Below, in pieces: positions 40,739 through 49,499 of a stretch of 64,000 bases of DNA (its first letter is position 1; the number at the start of each line of letters is the position of its first letter). Position numbers and translations under genes: made by a program. Source of the stretch: Burkholderia catarinensis (GTDB lineage: Bacteria; Pseudomonadota; Gammaproteobacteria; Burkholderiales; Burkholderiaceae). The DNA is taken from positions 62,001 through 126,000 of the forward strand of contig NZ_MDEQ02000014.1 of NCBI RefSeq assembly GCF_001883705.2, given 5' to 3'. Below the pieces are notes generated by a model. It saw only the letters and a program-made list of their open reading frames with translations, did not search any database and was not told the DNA's origin.

Positions 40739-41863
40739 TTGGACTTCGAGACTCCCCCCGGCCTGTCGGTCGACGCCGGCAGCCAGGGCCAGACGGTGCG
40801 CCTGTACGGCCAGTGGACCGCGCTCGCGCTCGCGCGCAATCGCGGCGCGGTGGCGCGCCGTGTCGCGAGCATCGGATCCGGCCGCGTGAGCGAATGGGAT
40901 CTGTCCGGCATCGAGCGGCTCGACCACGTCGGCGGCCAGGCGCTGTGGCGCGTGTGGGGCCGCAAGCTGCCGGCCGGCGTCGCGCTGAGCGACACGCAGC
41001 GCACGATCTTCGAGCGCATCGAAAAGCTCGACAGCGGGCGCGAGGCGCCCGAGCGCATCGTGCGGTTCGATCCCGTCACGCGGCTCGGCCAGGCGATCTT
41101 CTCGTTCGGCGAACACCTGCAGGGCGGCATCGCGATGTTCGGCCTCGTGATCCTCGATGCGCTGTCGGTGCTGCGCCGCCCGAAGACGATGCCGTGGAAG
41201 GAAACCTCGGCGAACATCTACAGCGCCGGCGCGCAGGCGCTGCCGATCACGGCGCTGGTCGCGTTCCTGATCGGCATCGTGCTCAGCTACCTGTCCGCGC
41301 AGCAGCTGCAGATGTTCGGCGCGAACCGCTACATCGTGAACATCCTCGGGCTGTCGGTGATCCGCGAGCTGGGCCCCGTGCTGTCGGCGATCCTCGTCGC
41401 GGGCCGCTCGGGCTCGGCGATCACCGCGCAGATCGGCGTGATGCGCGTGACCGAGGAGCTCGACGCGATGCGCGTGATGGGCATCCCGCACGGGCTGCGG
41501 CTGATCCTGCCGCGCGTGCTCGCGCTCGGCGTCGCGATGCCGCTGCTGGTGATGTGGACCAACATCGTCGCGCTGACGGGCGGCGCGCTCGCCGCGAAGC
41601 TCGTGCTCGGGATCGACGTCAACTATTTCGTGCGCTCGCTGCCGGGCGTCGTGCCGATCGCGAACCTGTACATCGGCGTCGGCAAGGGCGTCGTGTTCGG
41701 CATGCTGATCGCGCTGGTCGCGTGCCATTTCGGTTTCCGGATCAAGGCGAACTCGCAGAGCCTCGGCGAAGGCACGACCACGTCGGTCGTGTCGTCGATC
41801 ACGGTCGTGATCCTCGCCGACGCGGTGTTCGCGATCCTGTTCCAGAACGTGGGGCTCGGATGA
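40739..41863 (+). CDS. MlaE-family lipid ABC transporter permease with N-terminal STAS domain
   Basis: A 374-residue inner-membrane permease. Residues about 18-95 (QTVRLYGQWTALALAR, WDLSGIERLDHVGGQALW) form a STAS/MlaB-like domain, and the remainder is the MlaE permease (IYSAGAQALPITALVAF, GPVLSAILVAGRSGSAI, FVRSLPGVVPIANLYIG). So MlaB and MlaE functions are fused. No ATG exists in frame near the promoter, so I chose the TTG at 40739. It has no clear ribosome site and the start is tentative. It overlaps the ATPase gene by ATGA. Confidence 0.88.
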   Translation: MDFETPPGLSVDAGSQGQTVRLYGQWTALALARNRGAVARRVASIGSGRVSEWDLSGIERLDHVGGQALWRVWGRKLPAGVALSDTQRTIFERIEKLDSGREAPERIVRFDPVTRLGQAIFSFGEHLQGGIAMFGLVILDALSVLRRPKTMPWKETSANIYSAGAQALPITALVAFLIGIVLSYLSAQQLQMFGANRYIVNILGLSVIRELGPVLSAILVAGRSGSAITAQIGVMRVTEELDAMRVMGIPHGLRLILPRVLALGVAMPLLVMWTNIVALTGGALAAKLVLGIDVNYFVRSLPGVVPIANLYIGVGKGVVFGMLIALVACHFGFRIKANSQSLGEGTTTSVVSSITVVILADAVFAILFQNVGLG

Positions 41864-42744
41864 ACGCGTCGAACGAATCGGCGGCCGATGTCGCGGCCGC
41901 GCAACCCGCGGAGGCCGGCGACCTCGTGATCGAGGTGCGCAACCTGACCAAGCGCTACGGGCGCAACATCGTTCACCAGAAGCTCGACTTCGACGTGCGG
42001 CGCGGCGAGATCGTGGCGATCGTCGGCGGCTCGGGCTCCGGCAAGACGACGCTCGTGCGGCAGATCCTCGGCCTCGAGCGGCCGACGTCGGGCACGATCA
42101 AGGTGTTCGGCGAAGACACGGCGACGATCGACGACGCGACCGCGCGGATGATGCGCACGCGCTCCGGGATGCTGTTCCAGCAAGGTGCGCTGTTCTCGTC
42201 GATGACGGTGTTCGACAACGTCGCGCAGCCGCTGCGCGAGCTCGGCCGCGTGCCGCCGGACTTGCTGCACGACATCGTGATGCTGAAGCTCGAGATGGTC
42301 GGGCTGCCGTGCAAGCACGCATCGAAGATGCCGGCCGCGCTGTCGGGCGGGATGGTGAAGCGGGTCGGCATCGCGCGCGCGATCGCGCTCGAGCCCGAGC
42401 TGCTGTTCCTCGACGAGCCGACGGCCGGCCTCGATCCGCAGGCGTCGGACGAGTTCGTCGAGCTGATCGCGACGCTGCACCGCACGCTCGGGCTGACCGT
42501 CGTGATGGTGACGCACGATCTCGACACGATGGTCGCGCTGTCGACGCGCGTCGCGGTGCTGGCCGACCGCAAGGTGCTGGTCGCCGCGCCGGTCGAGGAG
42601 GCCGCGAACGTCGACCATCCGTTCATCCACGAATACTTCCTGGGGCTGCGCGGGCGCCGCGCATTGCAGGCGCTGCCGCCCGAGCGGCGCGCGAAGCTGC
42701 CGAAGGCGGCCCTCGAACCGGCGCTGTCGAGCGTCGAGCTGTAA
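41860..42744 (+). CDS. ABC transporter ATP-binding protein, MlaF-like
   Basis: A 294-residue ATPase. Walker A is GGSGSGKTT (about 53-61), the Q-loop is in LFQQGALFSSMTVFDN, the signature is LSGGMVKR and Walker B is LLFLDEPTAGLDP. The stretch LFSSMTVFDNVAQPL is typical of MCE-associated ATPases. It energises phospholipid transport with the STAS-permease. Its start codon overlaps the permease stop. The C-terminal extension after the core (residues about 255-294) is basic and Ala-rich. Confidence 0.93.
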   Translation: MNASNESAADVAAAQPAEAGDLVIEVRNLTKRYGRNIVHQKLDFDVRRGEIVAIVGGSGSGKTTLVRQILGLERPTSGTIKVFGEDTATIDDATARMMRTRSGMLFQQGALFSSMTVFDNVAQPLRELGRVPPDLLHDIVMLKLEMVGLPCKHASKMPAALSGGMVKRVGIARAIALEPELLFLDEPTAGLDPQASDEFVELIATLHRTLGLTVVMVTHDLDTMVALSTRVAVLADRKVLVAAPVEEAANVDHPFIHEYFLGLRGRRALQALPPERRAKLPKAALEPALSSVEL

Positions 42745-42768
42745 CAGGCAAGGACAAGGAACCCCCTG

Positions 42769-43698
42769 ATGGAAAACAAATCACATGCGTTCTGGGCCGG
42801 CCTGTTCACGATCGCGCTGACGCTCGCGATCGCGGGCACCGTGTTCTGGTTCAACGTCGACCGCACCGTGCGCGTGCCGTACGACCTGCTCGCGCGCACC
42901 AACGTGACGGGGCTGTTCCCGGACGCGGCCGTGCGCTTTCGCGGCCTCGACGTCGGCAAGGTGCAGTCGATCGGCTTCGATCGCACGCATCCGGGCCAGA
43001 TCCGGATCCGGATCCTCGTCGACCACGACGCGCCGATCACGCAGTCGACCTACGGCAGCCTCGGATTCCAGGGCGTGACGGGCATCGCGTTCGTGCAGCT
43101 CGAGGATACGGGCCGCGACCTGGCGCCGCTGCCGTCGTCGTCGAAGGCGATCGCGCAGATCCCGATGCGGCCGAGCCTGTTCGACCAGATCCAGGAGCGC
43201 GGCGACGTGCTGCTGCGGCAGTTCGAACTGGCCGCGAAAAGCGCGAACGAGCTGATGTCGCCCGAGATGCGCGAGCAGTTGCGCGCGACGGCCGAAAGCC
43301 TGCAGCACGCGGCGGATGGCGCGACGACGCTGTCGAAGCAGCTCGCGCCGGCGGTTGCCGCGCTGCCGGAGACGATGCACGAGGTGAACCGCACGATGGC
43401 GTCGGCGAACACGCTGTTGCAGCCGAACGGGCCGCTCGTGTCGAACCTGAACAAGGCCGGCGCGGCCGCGGAGCAGGTCGGCGTCGCACTGAACGATCTC
43501 AACGCGCGCGTGCAGTACGACACGCTGCCGCGCTTCAATGCGCTGGCCGGCAGTGTCGGCGATGCATCGCGGCAATTGAAGGACGTGGCCGGTGAACTCG
43601 GCCGCAACCCGCGCAGTCTGTTGTTCGGGGCGCCCGGCGCTTCCCCGGGGCCCGGCGAAGCGGGCTTCGTCTGGCCGGGTGCGACGGCGGAGAAGTGA
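42769..43698 (+). CDS. MCE domain (MlaD-like) lipid-binding protein
   Basis: A 309-residue protein with one N-terminal helix (about residues 8-28) and a single MCE domain (about 39-118, VPYDLLARTNVTGLFPDAAV to TGIAFVQLED). A long coiled-coil region follows (SLFDQIQERGDVLLRQFELA onward). MCE proteins form hexameric rings that bind lipid between the membranes. The helical extension suggests a tunnel reaching outward, unlike the short E. coli MlaD. It lies 24 bp after the ATPase gene. Confidence 0.92.
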   Translation: MENKSHAFWAGLFTIALTLAIAGTVFWFNVDRTVRVPYDLLARTNVTGLFPDAAVRFRGLDVGKVQSIGFDRTHPGQIRIRILVDHDAPITQSTYGSLGFQGVTGIAFVQLEDTGRDLAPLPSSSKAIAQIPMRPSLFDQIQERGDVLLRQFELAAKSANELMSPEMREQLRATAESLQHAADGATTLSKQLAPAVAALPETMHEVNRTMASANTLLQPNGPLVSNLNKAGAAAEQVGVALNDLNARVQYDTLPRFNALAGSVGDASRQLKDVAGELGRNPRSLLFGAPGASPGPGEAGFVWPGATAEK

Positions 43699-43786
43699 CG
43701 CACCGCGCAAGCCCATCGATCGTCCGACCGGAAGCGGCCGGGCAATGACGCCCATCGAAACCGGAAACATCATGCAGGAACACGCC

Positions 43787-44410
43787 ATGCCACGAATCCT
43801 TGACCGCGCGCTGCGTCCGGCCGCGGCCGCGCTTGCCGTGCTGACGCTCTCGCTTGCGGCCGGCTGCGCCGGCAACAGCGCGGTGCTGTCGAATGTCCGC
43901 TACGACCTGGGGCCGGCTTCGTCGGTCGTGACGGCCGGCGCGGGCCCCGCGCTGAAGGTGCTCGACGTCGCCGCGCCCGACGCGCTCGACTCGGACAAAT
44001 TCTCATACCGCCTCGCGTACGCGGATGCGCAGCACGTGGCCGTCTATCGCGACAGTCGCTGGACCGCGCCGCCCGCCCAGCTGCTCACGCAGCGGCTGCG
44101 CGGCGCGCTGTCGTCGCGCGGCGCGGTGCTCGAAGGGTCCGACGGCGTGCGCGCGCCGACCCTCAAGGTCGACCTGAACGAATTCGAGCAGGTGTTCGAC
44201 GGGCAGTCGCAAAGCCACGGCGCCGTCACCGCGCGCGCCACGCTGACACTCGACGGCAAGGTGCTCGGCCAGCGCACGTTTGTCGCGCGCGCGCCGTCGA
44301 GCACGCCCGACGCGGCCGGCGGCGCACGCGCACTCGCGGCGGCGAGCGACGAGCTCGTGTCGCAGATCGCCGCGTGGGTCGGCGTGCAGGCGTACGCGGG
44401 CACGCCGTGA
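43787..44410 (+). CDS. ABC-type transport auxiliary lipoprotein (PqiC/YmbA-like)
   Basis: A 207-residue lipoprotein. The signal ends LSLAAGC, and the mature part has YDLGPASS, FSYRLAYADAQHVAVYRDSRW and LLTQRLRGALSSRGAVL, typical of PqiC-type lipoproteins that partner MCE systems. I used the ATG at 43787 because AGGA sits seven bases upstream; earlier ATGs at 43745 and 43772 would lengthen the signal. As the fourth gene of the MCE cluster it probably docks the system at the outer membrane (inference). Confidence 0.87.
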   Translation: MPRILDRALRPAAAALAVLTLSLAAGCAGNSAVLSNVRYDLGPASSVVTAGAGPALKVLDVAAPDALDSDKFSYRLAYADAQHVAVYRDSRWTAPPAQLLTQRLRGALSSRGAVLEGSDGVRAPTLKVDLNEFEQVFDGQSQSHGAVTARATLTLDGKVLGQRTFVARAPSSTPDAAGGARALAAASDELVSQIAAWVGVQAYAGTP

Positions 44411-44429
44411 CGCGCGCCGCGCAGCCGCG

Positions 44430-45581
44430 ATGAACGCGACCGACACGTATCGCGCATCGCCGCTCGCGCGGCAGGCCTTTGCTGCTTACGCGGCGCTCAT
44501 CGTCTACGCATCGCTGTATCCGTTCAACGGCTGGGTGTCGTTCGGCATCGGGCCGTTCGACTACCTGTTCGCGCCGATGCAGCGCTACGTGACCGCATTC
44601 GACGTGGTCACGAACGTGCTCGGCTATTTGCCGTTCGGCGCGCTCGGCGTGCTCGCGCTGCACCCGCGCTGGCGCGGCGTTGCCGCGACGCTGATCGCGT
44701 GCGGGCTCGGCGTGCTGCTGTCGGGCTCGATGGAGGCGCTGCAGACCTACCTGCCGACGCGCGTCGCGTCGAATCTCGATCTCGCGGCCAACGCGCTCGG
44801 CGCGCTGCTGGGTGCGGCGCTCGCCGCGCCGGCCACCGGTGCGCTGCTCGATCGCGGCGCGCTGCGCCGGCTGCGCTTCGCGTGGTTCGAGGCCGACGGC
44901 GCGACGCCGCTGCTGCTCGCCGGGCTGTGGCCGTTCGCGATCCTGTTTCCGTCGCCGTTCCTGTTCGGCATCGGCGACTGGCCGGCCGCACTGTGGGAGC
45001 GCGCCGACGCGTCGATGCAGGACACGCTGCTCGCGTGGCTGCCGGCCGCGTGGCGCGTGAGCGAGTGGCCCGAGCGCGTCGACGGCTGGCTGTCCGACTC
45101 CGCGTGGGAGGCCGCGCTCGGCGGGCTGATGCTGTTCGCCGCACTGACGATCGCGTCGCTCGCGATGCGGCCGCGCGCACCGCGCATCCGGCTGCTGATC
45201 GCGCTCGTCGCCGCGACGCTCGTGCTGAAGGCGGCCGCGACGTTCATGCAGTCGGCCACCGGCCTCGTCGTCGTGTGGGCGACGCCCGGCGCGCGGCTCG
45301 GCATCGAGCTCGGTTTCGCGGCCGCGCTCGTCGCGCTGCGCGTGCCGGCGACGTGGCGTGTGATGCTCGCGGCGCTCGCGCTGCTGGCCGGCGTGGCGCT
45401 CGTGAACCTGCTGCCGGTCAATCCGTTCTTCGACTTCACGCTGTCGGGCTGGCGGCAGGGGCGCTACGTGCACTTCAACAGCCTCGCGCGCTGGCTCGCG
45501 TGGATCTGGCCCTACGCGGCGCTGATCTGGCTCGGCCAGCGCGTCGAGCACGCGTGGCTGCCGGCCGCGGCGCGCCGCTGA
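44430..45581 (+). CDS. VanZ family membrane protein
   Basis: A 383-residue polytopic protein with about eight predicted membrane segments. The first 110 residues are VanZ-like (LIVYASLYPFNGW, NVLGYLPFGALGVL, GSMEALQTYLPTRVASNLDL). The second half adds further helices of no recognised family. VanZ proteins are linked to low-level teicoplanin resistance, but most proteobacterial members have no known role. It follows the lipoprotein gene by 19 bp and may belong to the same transcript. Confidence 0.86.
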   Translation: MNATDTYRASPLARQAFAAYAALIVYASLYPFNGWVSFGIGPFDYLFAPMQRYVTAFDVVTNVLGYLPFGALGVLALHPRWRGVAATLIACGLGVLLSGSMEALQTYLPTRVASNLDLAANALGALLGAALAAPATGALLDRGALRRLRFAWFEADGATPLLLAGLWPFAILFPSPFLFGIGDWPAALWERADASMQDTLLAWLPAAWRVSEWPERVDGWLSDSAWEAALGGLMLFAALTIASLAMRPRAPRIRLLIALVAATLVLKAAATFMQSATGLVVVWATPGARLGIELGFAAALVALRVPATWRVMLAALALLAGVALVNLLPVNPFFDFTLSGWRQGRYVHFNSLARWLAWIWPYAALIWLGQRVEHAWLPAAARR

Positions 45582-45645
45582 CGGCGCGGCAACGCACGGC
45601 GCGGCGATCGCCGCCGCATCGCGGGCAGCGGCGCGCGCCCGTCGC

Positions 45646-45651
45646 TATAAT
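45646..45651 (+). promoter_or_regulatory. Consensus -10 for the ferredoxin-fold gene
   Basis: TATAAT in CGCTATAATCGTCC lies 80 bp upstream of the start at 45731. The -35 is poor. Confidence 0.55.
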
Positions 45652-45730
45652 CGTCCGCACTTGCCGTTGCACCGCGCAACGGTGTCCCGCCCTCTATCCG
45701 TCAGGCCTCGCCGGGCCGCTCGTCACCATC

Positions 45731-46048
45731 ATGGATTCCTACTACCAGCACCACGTCTTCTTCTGCCTGAACCAGCGCGATCCGGGCGCCGAACGCCCGA
45801 GCTGCGCGCAATGCGACGCGCAGACCATGCAGGAGCACGCGAAAAAGCGCGTGAAGGAACTCGGCCTCGCGGGGCCCGGCAAGGTTCGCATCAACAAGGC
45901 CGGCTGCCTCGACCGCTGCGAGGAAGGGCCCGTGATGGTCGTGTATCCGGAAGGCACGTGGTACACGTACGTCGACCAGGCCGACATCGACGAGATCGTC
46001 GAATCGCATCTGCGCGACGGCAAGGTCGTCGACCGCCTGAAGATCTGA
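45731..46048 (+). CDS. Thioredoxin-like [2Fe-2S] ferredoxin family protein
   Basis: A 105-residue protein. Four cysteines are arranged as FFCLNQRDP with SCAQC nearby, and AGCLDRCEEGP downstream, the pattern of thioredoxin-fold [2Fe-2S] ferredoxins. The ligands likely include the first cysteine and the pair in AGCLDRC. It could be a soluble electron carrier. Its start gives the family length, and the hydrolase gene begins 13 bp after its stop, so the two are probably co-transcribed. Confidence 0.9.
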   Translation: MDSYYQHHVFFCLNQRDPGAERPSCAQCDAQTMQEHAKKRVKELGLAGPGKVRINKAGCLDRCEEGPVMVVYPEGTWYTYVDQADIDEIVESHLRDGKVVDRLKI

Positions 46049-46061
46049 GCGGGCCGGCCGA

Positions 46062-46706
46062 ATGAACGTTCATACGCAGAAATCGCTGATCGCGGGCCCG
46101 GTCGGGCAGATCGAAATCGCGGTCGACCTGCCCGACGCCGTGCGCGAAGGCGGCGCCGCGCCGCGCGGCATCGCGCTCGTCGCGCATCCGCATCCGCTGT
46201 TCGGCGGCACGATGGACAACAAGGTCGCGCAAACGCTGGCGCGCACACTCGTCCAGCTCGACTACGTCGTCTACCGGTCGAACTTCCGCGGCGTCGGCGC
46301 GACCGAAGGCGTGCACGACAACGGCACCGGCGAGGCCGACGACCTGCTCGCGGTGCTCGCGCACATGCGCGCGCAGCCCGCGTATGCGGACCTGCCGCTC
46401 GTGCTCGCGGGCTTCTCGTTCGGCACCTTCGTGCTGTCGCATGTCGCGAAGCGGCTGCGCGACGCGGGCGAGTCGATCGAGCGGATGGTGTTCGTCGGCA
46501 CGGCCGCGAGCCGCTGGCAGGTCGCCGACGTGCCCGAGAACACGCTCGTGATCCACGGCGAAACCGACGACACGGTGCCGATCGCGTCGGTGTACGACTG
46601 GGCGCGGCCGCAGGAGCTGCCGGTCGTCGTGATCCCCGGTGCCGAGCATTTCCTGCATCGCAAGCTGCACGTGCTGAAACGCATCATCGTCGACACATGG
46701 CGCTAG
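46062..46706 (+). CDS. Alpha/beta hydrolase
   Basis: A 214-residue serine hydrolase. The strand-loop AHPHPLFGGTMDNKV (oxyanion region), the nucleophile in GFSFGTFVLS, VIHGETDDTVP (acid) and VIPGAEHFLH (catalytic His) are all present. The N-terminal GQIEIAVDLP lacks a signal peptide, so it is cytoplasmic. It belongs to a common proteobacterial family often annotated as a dienelactone-hydrolase-like protein. The substrate is unknown. Confidence 0.86.
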   Translation: MNVHTQKSLIAGPVGQIEIAVDLPDAVREGGAAPRGIALVAHPHPLFGGTMDNKVAQTLARTLVQLDYVVYRSNFRGVGATEGVHDNGTGEADDLLAVLAHMRAQPAYADLPLVLAGFSFGTFVLSHVAKRLRDAGESIERMVFVGTAASRWQVADVPENTLVIHGETDDTVPIASVYDWARPQELPVVVIPGAEHFLHRKLHVLKRIIVDTWR

Positions 46707-46753
46707 CCGGCACGCGGGTGCCGGCGTAACGCCGTCGGCCCGCGCCGCCTCGC

Positions 46754-46795
46754 GCATCCGGCACCCGGCATCCGGCATCCGGCATCCGGCACGCG
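46754..46795. repeat. Heptamer tandem repeat (GCATCCG)
   Basis: Six consecutive heptamers: GCATCCG, GCACCCG, three further GCATCCG, then GCACGCG. A simple low-copy repeat downstream of the hydrolase gene. Confidence 0.85.
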
Positions 46796-46982
46796 CCGGA
46801 TGCGCGATCCACCCGCGCGACATCGCGCCGCAGTGCCCGGCGCAACCCGACTTGCATACCGCCTGAGTGCGCCTTTCGCGCGGCTTCGAGTCCGACGGCC
46901 CGCGGCGCGCCCGCGCGATGCTCTCGAAGCCGGTGTGCGGCCGTCCGGCACCGGGTTCGCGAAAACGCCGTTCGCGGCCACG

Positions 46983-46994
46983 TATAATGGCCGC
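46983..46994 (+). promoter_or_regulatory. -10 and discriminator of dacC
   Basis: TATAATGGCCGC is followed by a leader of about 220 nt. It shares its GGCCGC discriminator with promoters at 32953 and 40700. Confidence 0.55.
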
Positions 46995-47103
46995 ATTTCG
47001 CGTCGCCCGCGGCCCGGCTGGGCCCATGCGGCGCTCGTTTCGCCGCCTGTCCGCCCGCTCGCGGCGGCCGCGAACCGAACGCGTCCGCACGAGTCCAACC
47101 GGC

Positions 47104-47147
47104 GCGTTTCGCGTCGCCCGACGATGTCGGGCGAGTGCCCGAAACGC
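47104..47147 (+). other. Strong two-part hairpin in the dacC leader
   Basis: A 9-bp perfect stem (47114-47122 with 47126-47134, TCGCCCGAC/GTCGGGCGA, 3-base loop) sits inside a second stem GCGTTTCG (47104-47111) with CGAAACGC (47140-47147). It ends 66 bp before the ATG. There is no T-run. Confidence 0.65.
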
Positions 47148-47213
47148 CCGCCGCATTGCCGTTCAACCCTGCGCGTTTCGCACCGCACTTTCTGCCATCA
47201 GCCTGAATCGATC

Positions 47214-48524
47214 ATGCGTCTGTCTCCCCAAGGCCTCAAGTCCCTCGCTTCCTCCATCGCCTTCGGCACCGCCGCGCGCAACGTCGCGCTCGGCGTGATG
47301 CTGCCCGTCGCGCTCGCATCGACGATCGTCGTCGCCGAGGCGAAGCCGGCCGCCAAGGCCCGGGCCGCGCATGCTGCGCCCGCCGCCGAGCAGTTCACCG
47401 GCGCACCCGCGGTCTACATGCCGGGCGCGGTGCCGCCGCCGGGCGTGAATGCGCGCTCGTGGGTGCTCGTCGACGCGACGAGCAACACGGTGCTCGCGTC
47501 GGGCAATGCGGACGAACGCGTCGAGCCCGCATCGCTGACGAAGCTGATGACGGCCTACCTCGTGTTCGAGGCGCTCGACAAGAAGAAGATCTCGATGGAG
47601 CAGATCGTCACGCCGAGCGACGCGGTGCGCCGCGTCGGTCGCGACGAGTCGCGCATGTTCATCGAGGCGAACAAGCCGGTGTCCGTGCACGACCTCGTGT
47701 ACGGGATGATCATCCAGTCGGGCAACGACGCCGCGATCGCGCTGGCCGAGCTGGTTGGCGGCAGCGAAGGGCAGTTCGTCACGCTGATGAACGACGAGGC
47801 GCAGCGCCTCGGCATGAAGGGCACGCACTTCGCCGACGTGAACGGCATGCCCGACCCGAACCACTACACGACGGCCGGCGACCTCGCGAGGCTGTCCGCG
47901 CACCTGATCCGCGATTTTCCGCAGTACTACGGCATCTTCTCGGAGAAGGAATTCAAGTACAACAACATCCGCCAGGGCAACCGCAACCGTCTGCTGTGGC
48001 TCGACCCGACGGTCGACGGCCTGAAGACGGGCCATACGCAGGCGGCCGGCTACTGCCTGATCGCGTCGGCCAAGCGCGCGATTCCGGGCGTCGACGGCCA
48101 GCGCCGCCTGGTGTCGGTGATGATGGGCGAGCAGAAGGAAGGCGAGCGCACGCAGGACAGCATGAAGATGCTGAACTACGGCTACAGCGCGTTCGATTCG
48201 GTGCGCCTGTTCAAGGGCGGCCAGGCGATGTCGACGCCGCGCGTCTACAAGGGCAAGGAAAACACCGTGCAGGTCGGCGTGAAGGGCGACCAGTGGGCGA
48301 CCGTGCCGCGCGGCCTCGGCGACAAGGTCAAGACGGAAGTCGACGTCAATGCGCCGTTGATCGCGCCGCTCGCGGAAGGCCAGCAGGTCGGCACCGTGAA
48401 GATCGTCGCCGACGGCAAGACGCTGTCCGAATTCCCGGTCGTCGCGCTGCAGGCCGTGCCGGAAGCGGGTATCTTCGGGCGTATCTGGGACTCGATCCTG
48501 CTGATGTTCAGCAAGAAGAAGTAA
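47214..48524 (+). CDS. dacC: D-alanyl-D-alanine carboxypeptidase (PBP5/6 family)
   Basis: A 436-residue penicillin-binding carboxypeptidase that trims the terminal D-alanine of peptidoglycan stem peptides. Active-site motifs are S107-L-T-K110, S169-G-N171 and K271-T-G273. A long N-terminal leader includes a hydrophobic signal region (about 20-42). The PBP5 C-terminal beta domain and an amphipathic tail (FGRIWDSILLMFSKKK) anchor it to the inner membrane. The PBP5/PBP6 paralogue cannot be decided here, so the symbol is tentative. Dat follows 48 bp downstream. Confidence 0.92.
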   Translation: MRLSPQGLKSLASSIAFGTAARNVALGVMLPVALASTIVVAEAKPAAKARAAHAAPAAEQFTGAPAVYMPGAVPPPGVNARSWVLVDATSNTVLASGNADERVEPASLTKLMTAYLVFEALDKKKISMEQIVTPSDAVRRVGRDESRMFIEANKPVSVHDLVYGMIIQSGNDAAIALAELVGGSEGQFVTLMNDEAQRLGMKGTHFADVNGMPDPNHYTTAGDLARLSAHLIRDFPQYYGIFSEKEFKYNNIRQGNRNRLLWLDPTVDGLKTGHTQAAGYCLIASAKRAIPGVDGQRRLVSVMMGEQKEGERTQDSMKMLNYGYSAFDSVRLFKGGQAMSTPRVYKGKENTVQVGVKGDQWATVPRGLGDKVKTEVDVNAPLIAPLAEGQQVGTVKIVADGKTLSEFPVVALQAVPEAGIFGRIWDSILLMFSKKK

Positions 48525-48572
48525 GCGCGACGGGTCTTTGTTTTCACGACTTCATCCCCATCTGTCATAGCC

Positions 48573-49499
48573 ATGAGCCAAGCCGAATTTGAACCGATCG
48601 TCTACCTCAGCGTCTCGTCGCAGGAGGAACTGGTGCCGCTGTCGGAAGCCCGTGTCCCGGTGCTCGACCGCGGGTTCATCTTCGGCGACGGCGTGTATGA
48701 AGTCGTCCCCGTTTATGCGCACGACGGCGCGCACGTGCCGTTCCGGATCGAGCAGCATCTCGGACGGCTCGCACGCAGCCTGAAGAAGATCGGCATCGAC
48801 AACCCGCACGACGCGGCCGGCTGGCGCGCGCTGATCGAGCGCGTCGTCGCGGCGAATGCCGAAGGCCTCGGCGACGGCAACGCGCTCGTCTACCTGCAGG
48901 TGACGCGCGGCGTCGCGAAACGCGGCCACGCGTTCCCGGCGAACACGGTGCCGACGGTGTTCGCGATGACGAGCCCGCTGCGCCTGCCGCCGGAAGAAGA
49001 GCGCGCAAGGGGCGTGCGCTGCGTGACGGCCGAGGATCGCCGCTGGCTGCATTGCGACATCAAGTCGATCTCGCTGCTCGGCAACGTGCTGATGGCGCAG
49101 CATGCGGCCGAACACGATGCGTTCGAGACGCTGCAGTTGCGCGACGGCTACCTGACCGAAGGCTCGTCGTCGAACGTATGGATCGTGAAGAACGGCGAGC
49201 TGCTCGCGCCGCCGCGCAGCAACAAGATCCTCGAAGGGATCCGCTATACGCTGGTCGAGCAGCTGGCCGACGAATCCGGGATCCCGTTCGTCGCGCGCGA
49301 GATCAGCGAAGTGGAGTTGCGCGCGGCCGACGAGATCATGATCACGTCCGCGACGAAGGAAATCCTGCCCGTCACGTCGCTCGACGATCTGCCAGTGCAT
49401 GGCGGCAAGCCGGGCCCCGTGTTCGCGGCGTTGTACGACGCGTACCAGCGTGCGAAGGCACGCGAGTTTGAACAGTTTGACCTAACCCGGAGAAAATGA
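48573..49499 (+). CDS. dat: D-amino acid aminotransferase (fold type IV)
   Basis: A 308-residue PLP aminotransferase. The catalytic lysine is K164 in CDIKSISLLGN, and DRGFIFGDGVYEVVPVY and LTEGSSSNVWIV are fold-type IV signatures. Dat interconverts D-alanine with other D-amino acids, fitting a location right after a D-Ala carboxypeptidase. A branched-chain or aminodeoxychorismate activity cannot be excluded. The YbeD gene overlaps its stop codon. Confidence 0.88.
   Translation: MSQAEFEPIVYLSVSSQEELVPLSEARVPVLDRGFIFGDGVYEVVPVYAHDGAHVPFRIEQHLGRLARSLKKIGIDNPHDAAGWRALIERVVAANAEGLGDGNALVYLQVTRGVAKRGHAFPANTVPTVFAMTSPLRLPPEEERARGVRCVTAEDRRWLHCDIKSISLLGNVLMAQHAAEHDAFETLQLRDGYLTEGSSSNVWIVKNGELLAPPRSNKILEGIRYTLVEQLADESGIPFVAREISEVELRAADEIMITSATKEILPVTSLDDLPVHGGKPGPVFAALYDAYQRAKAREFEQFDLTRRK

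Larger units (their letters stand above)
46707..47213. other. 507-bp intergenic region upstream of dacC
   Basis: Features here are a heptamer repeat (46754-46795), a TATAAT promoter (46983-46988) and a strong two-part hairpin (47104-47147). The predicted leader is about 220 nt, unusually long. No supported gene is present. Confidence 0.6.

Noticed and set aside
46754-46795. CRISPR array
   Set aside because: The repeats are contiguous 7-mers without spacers; no cas genes are present.
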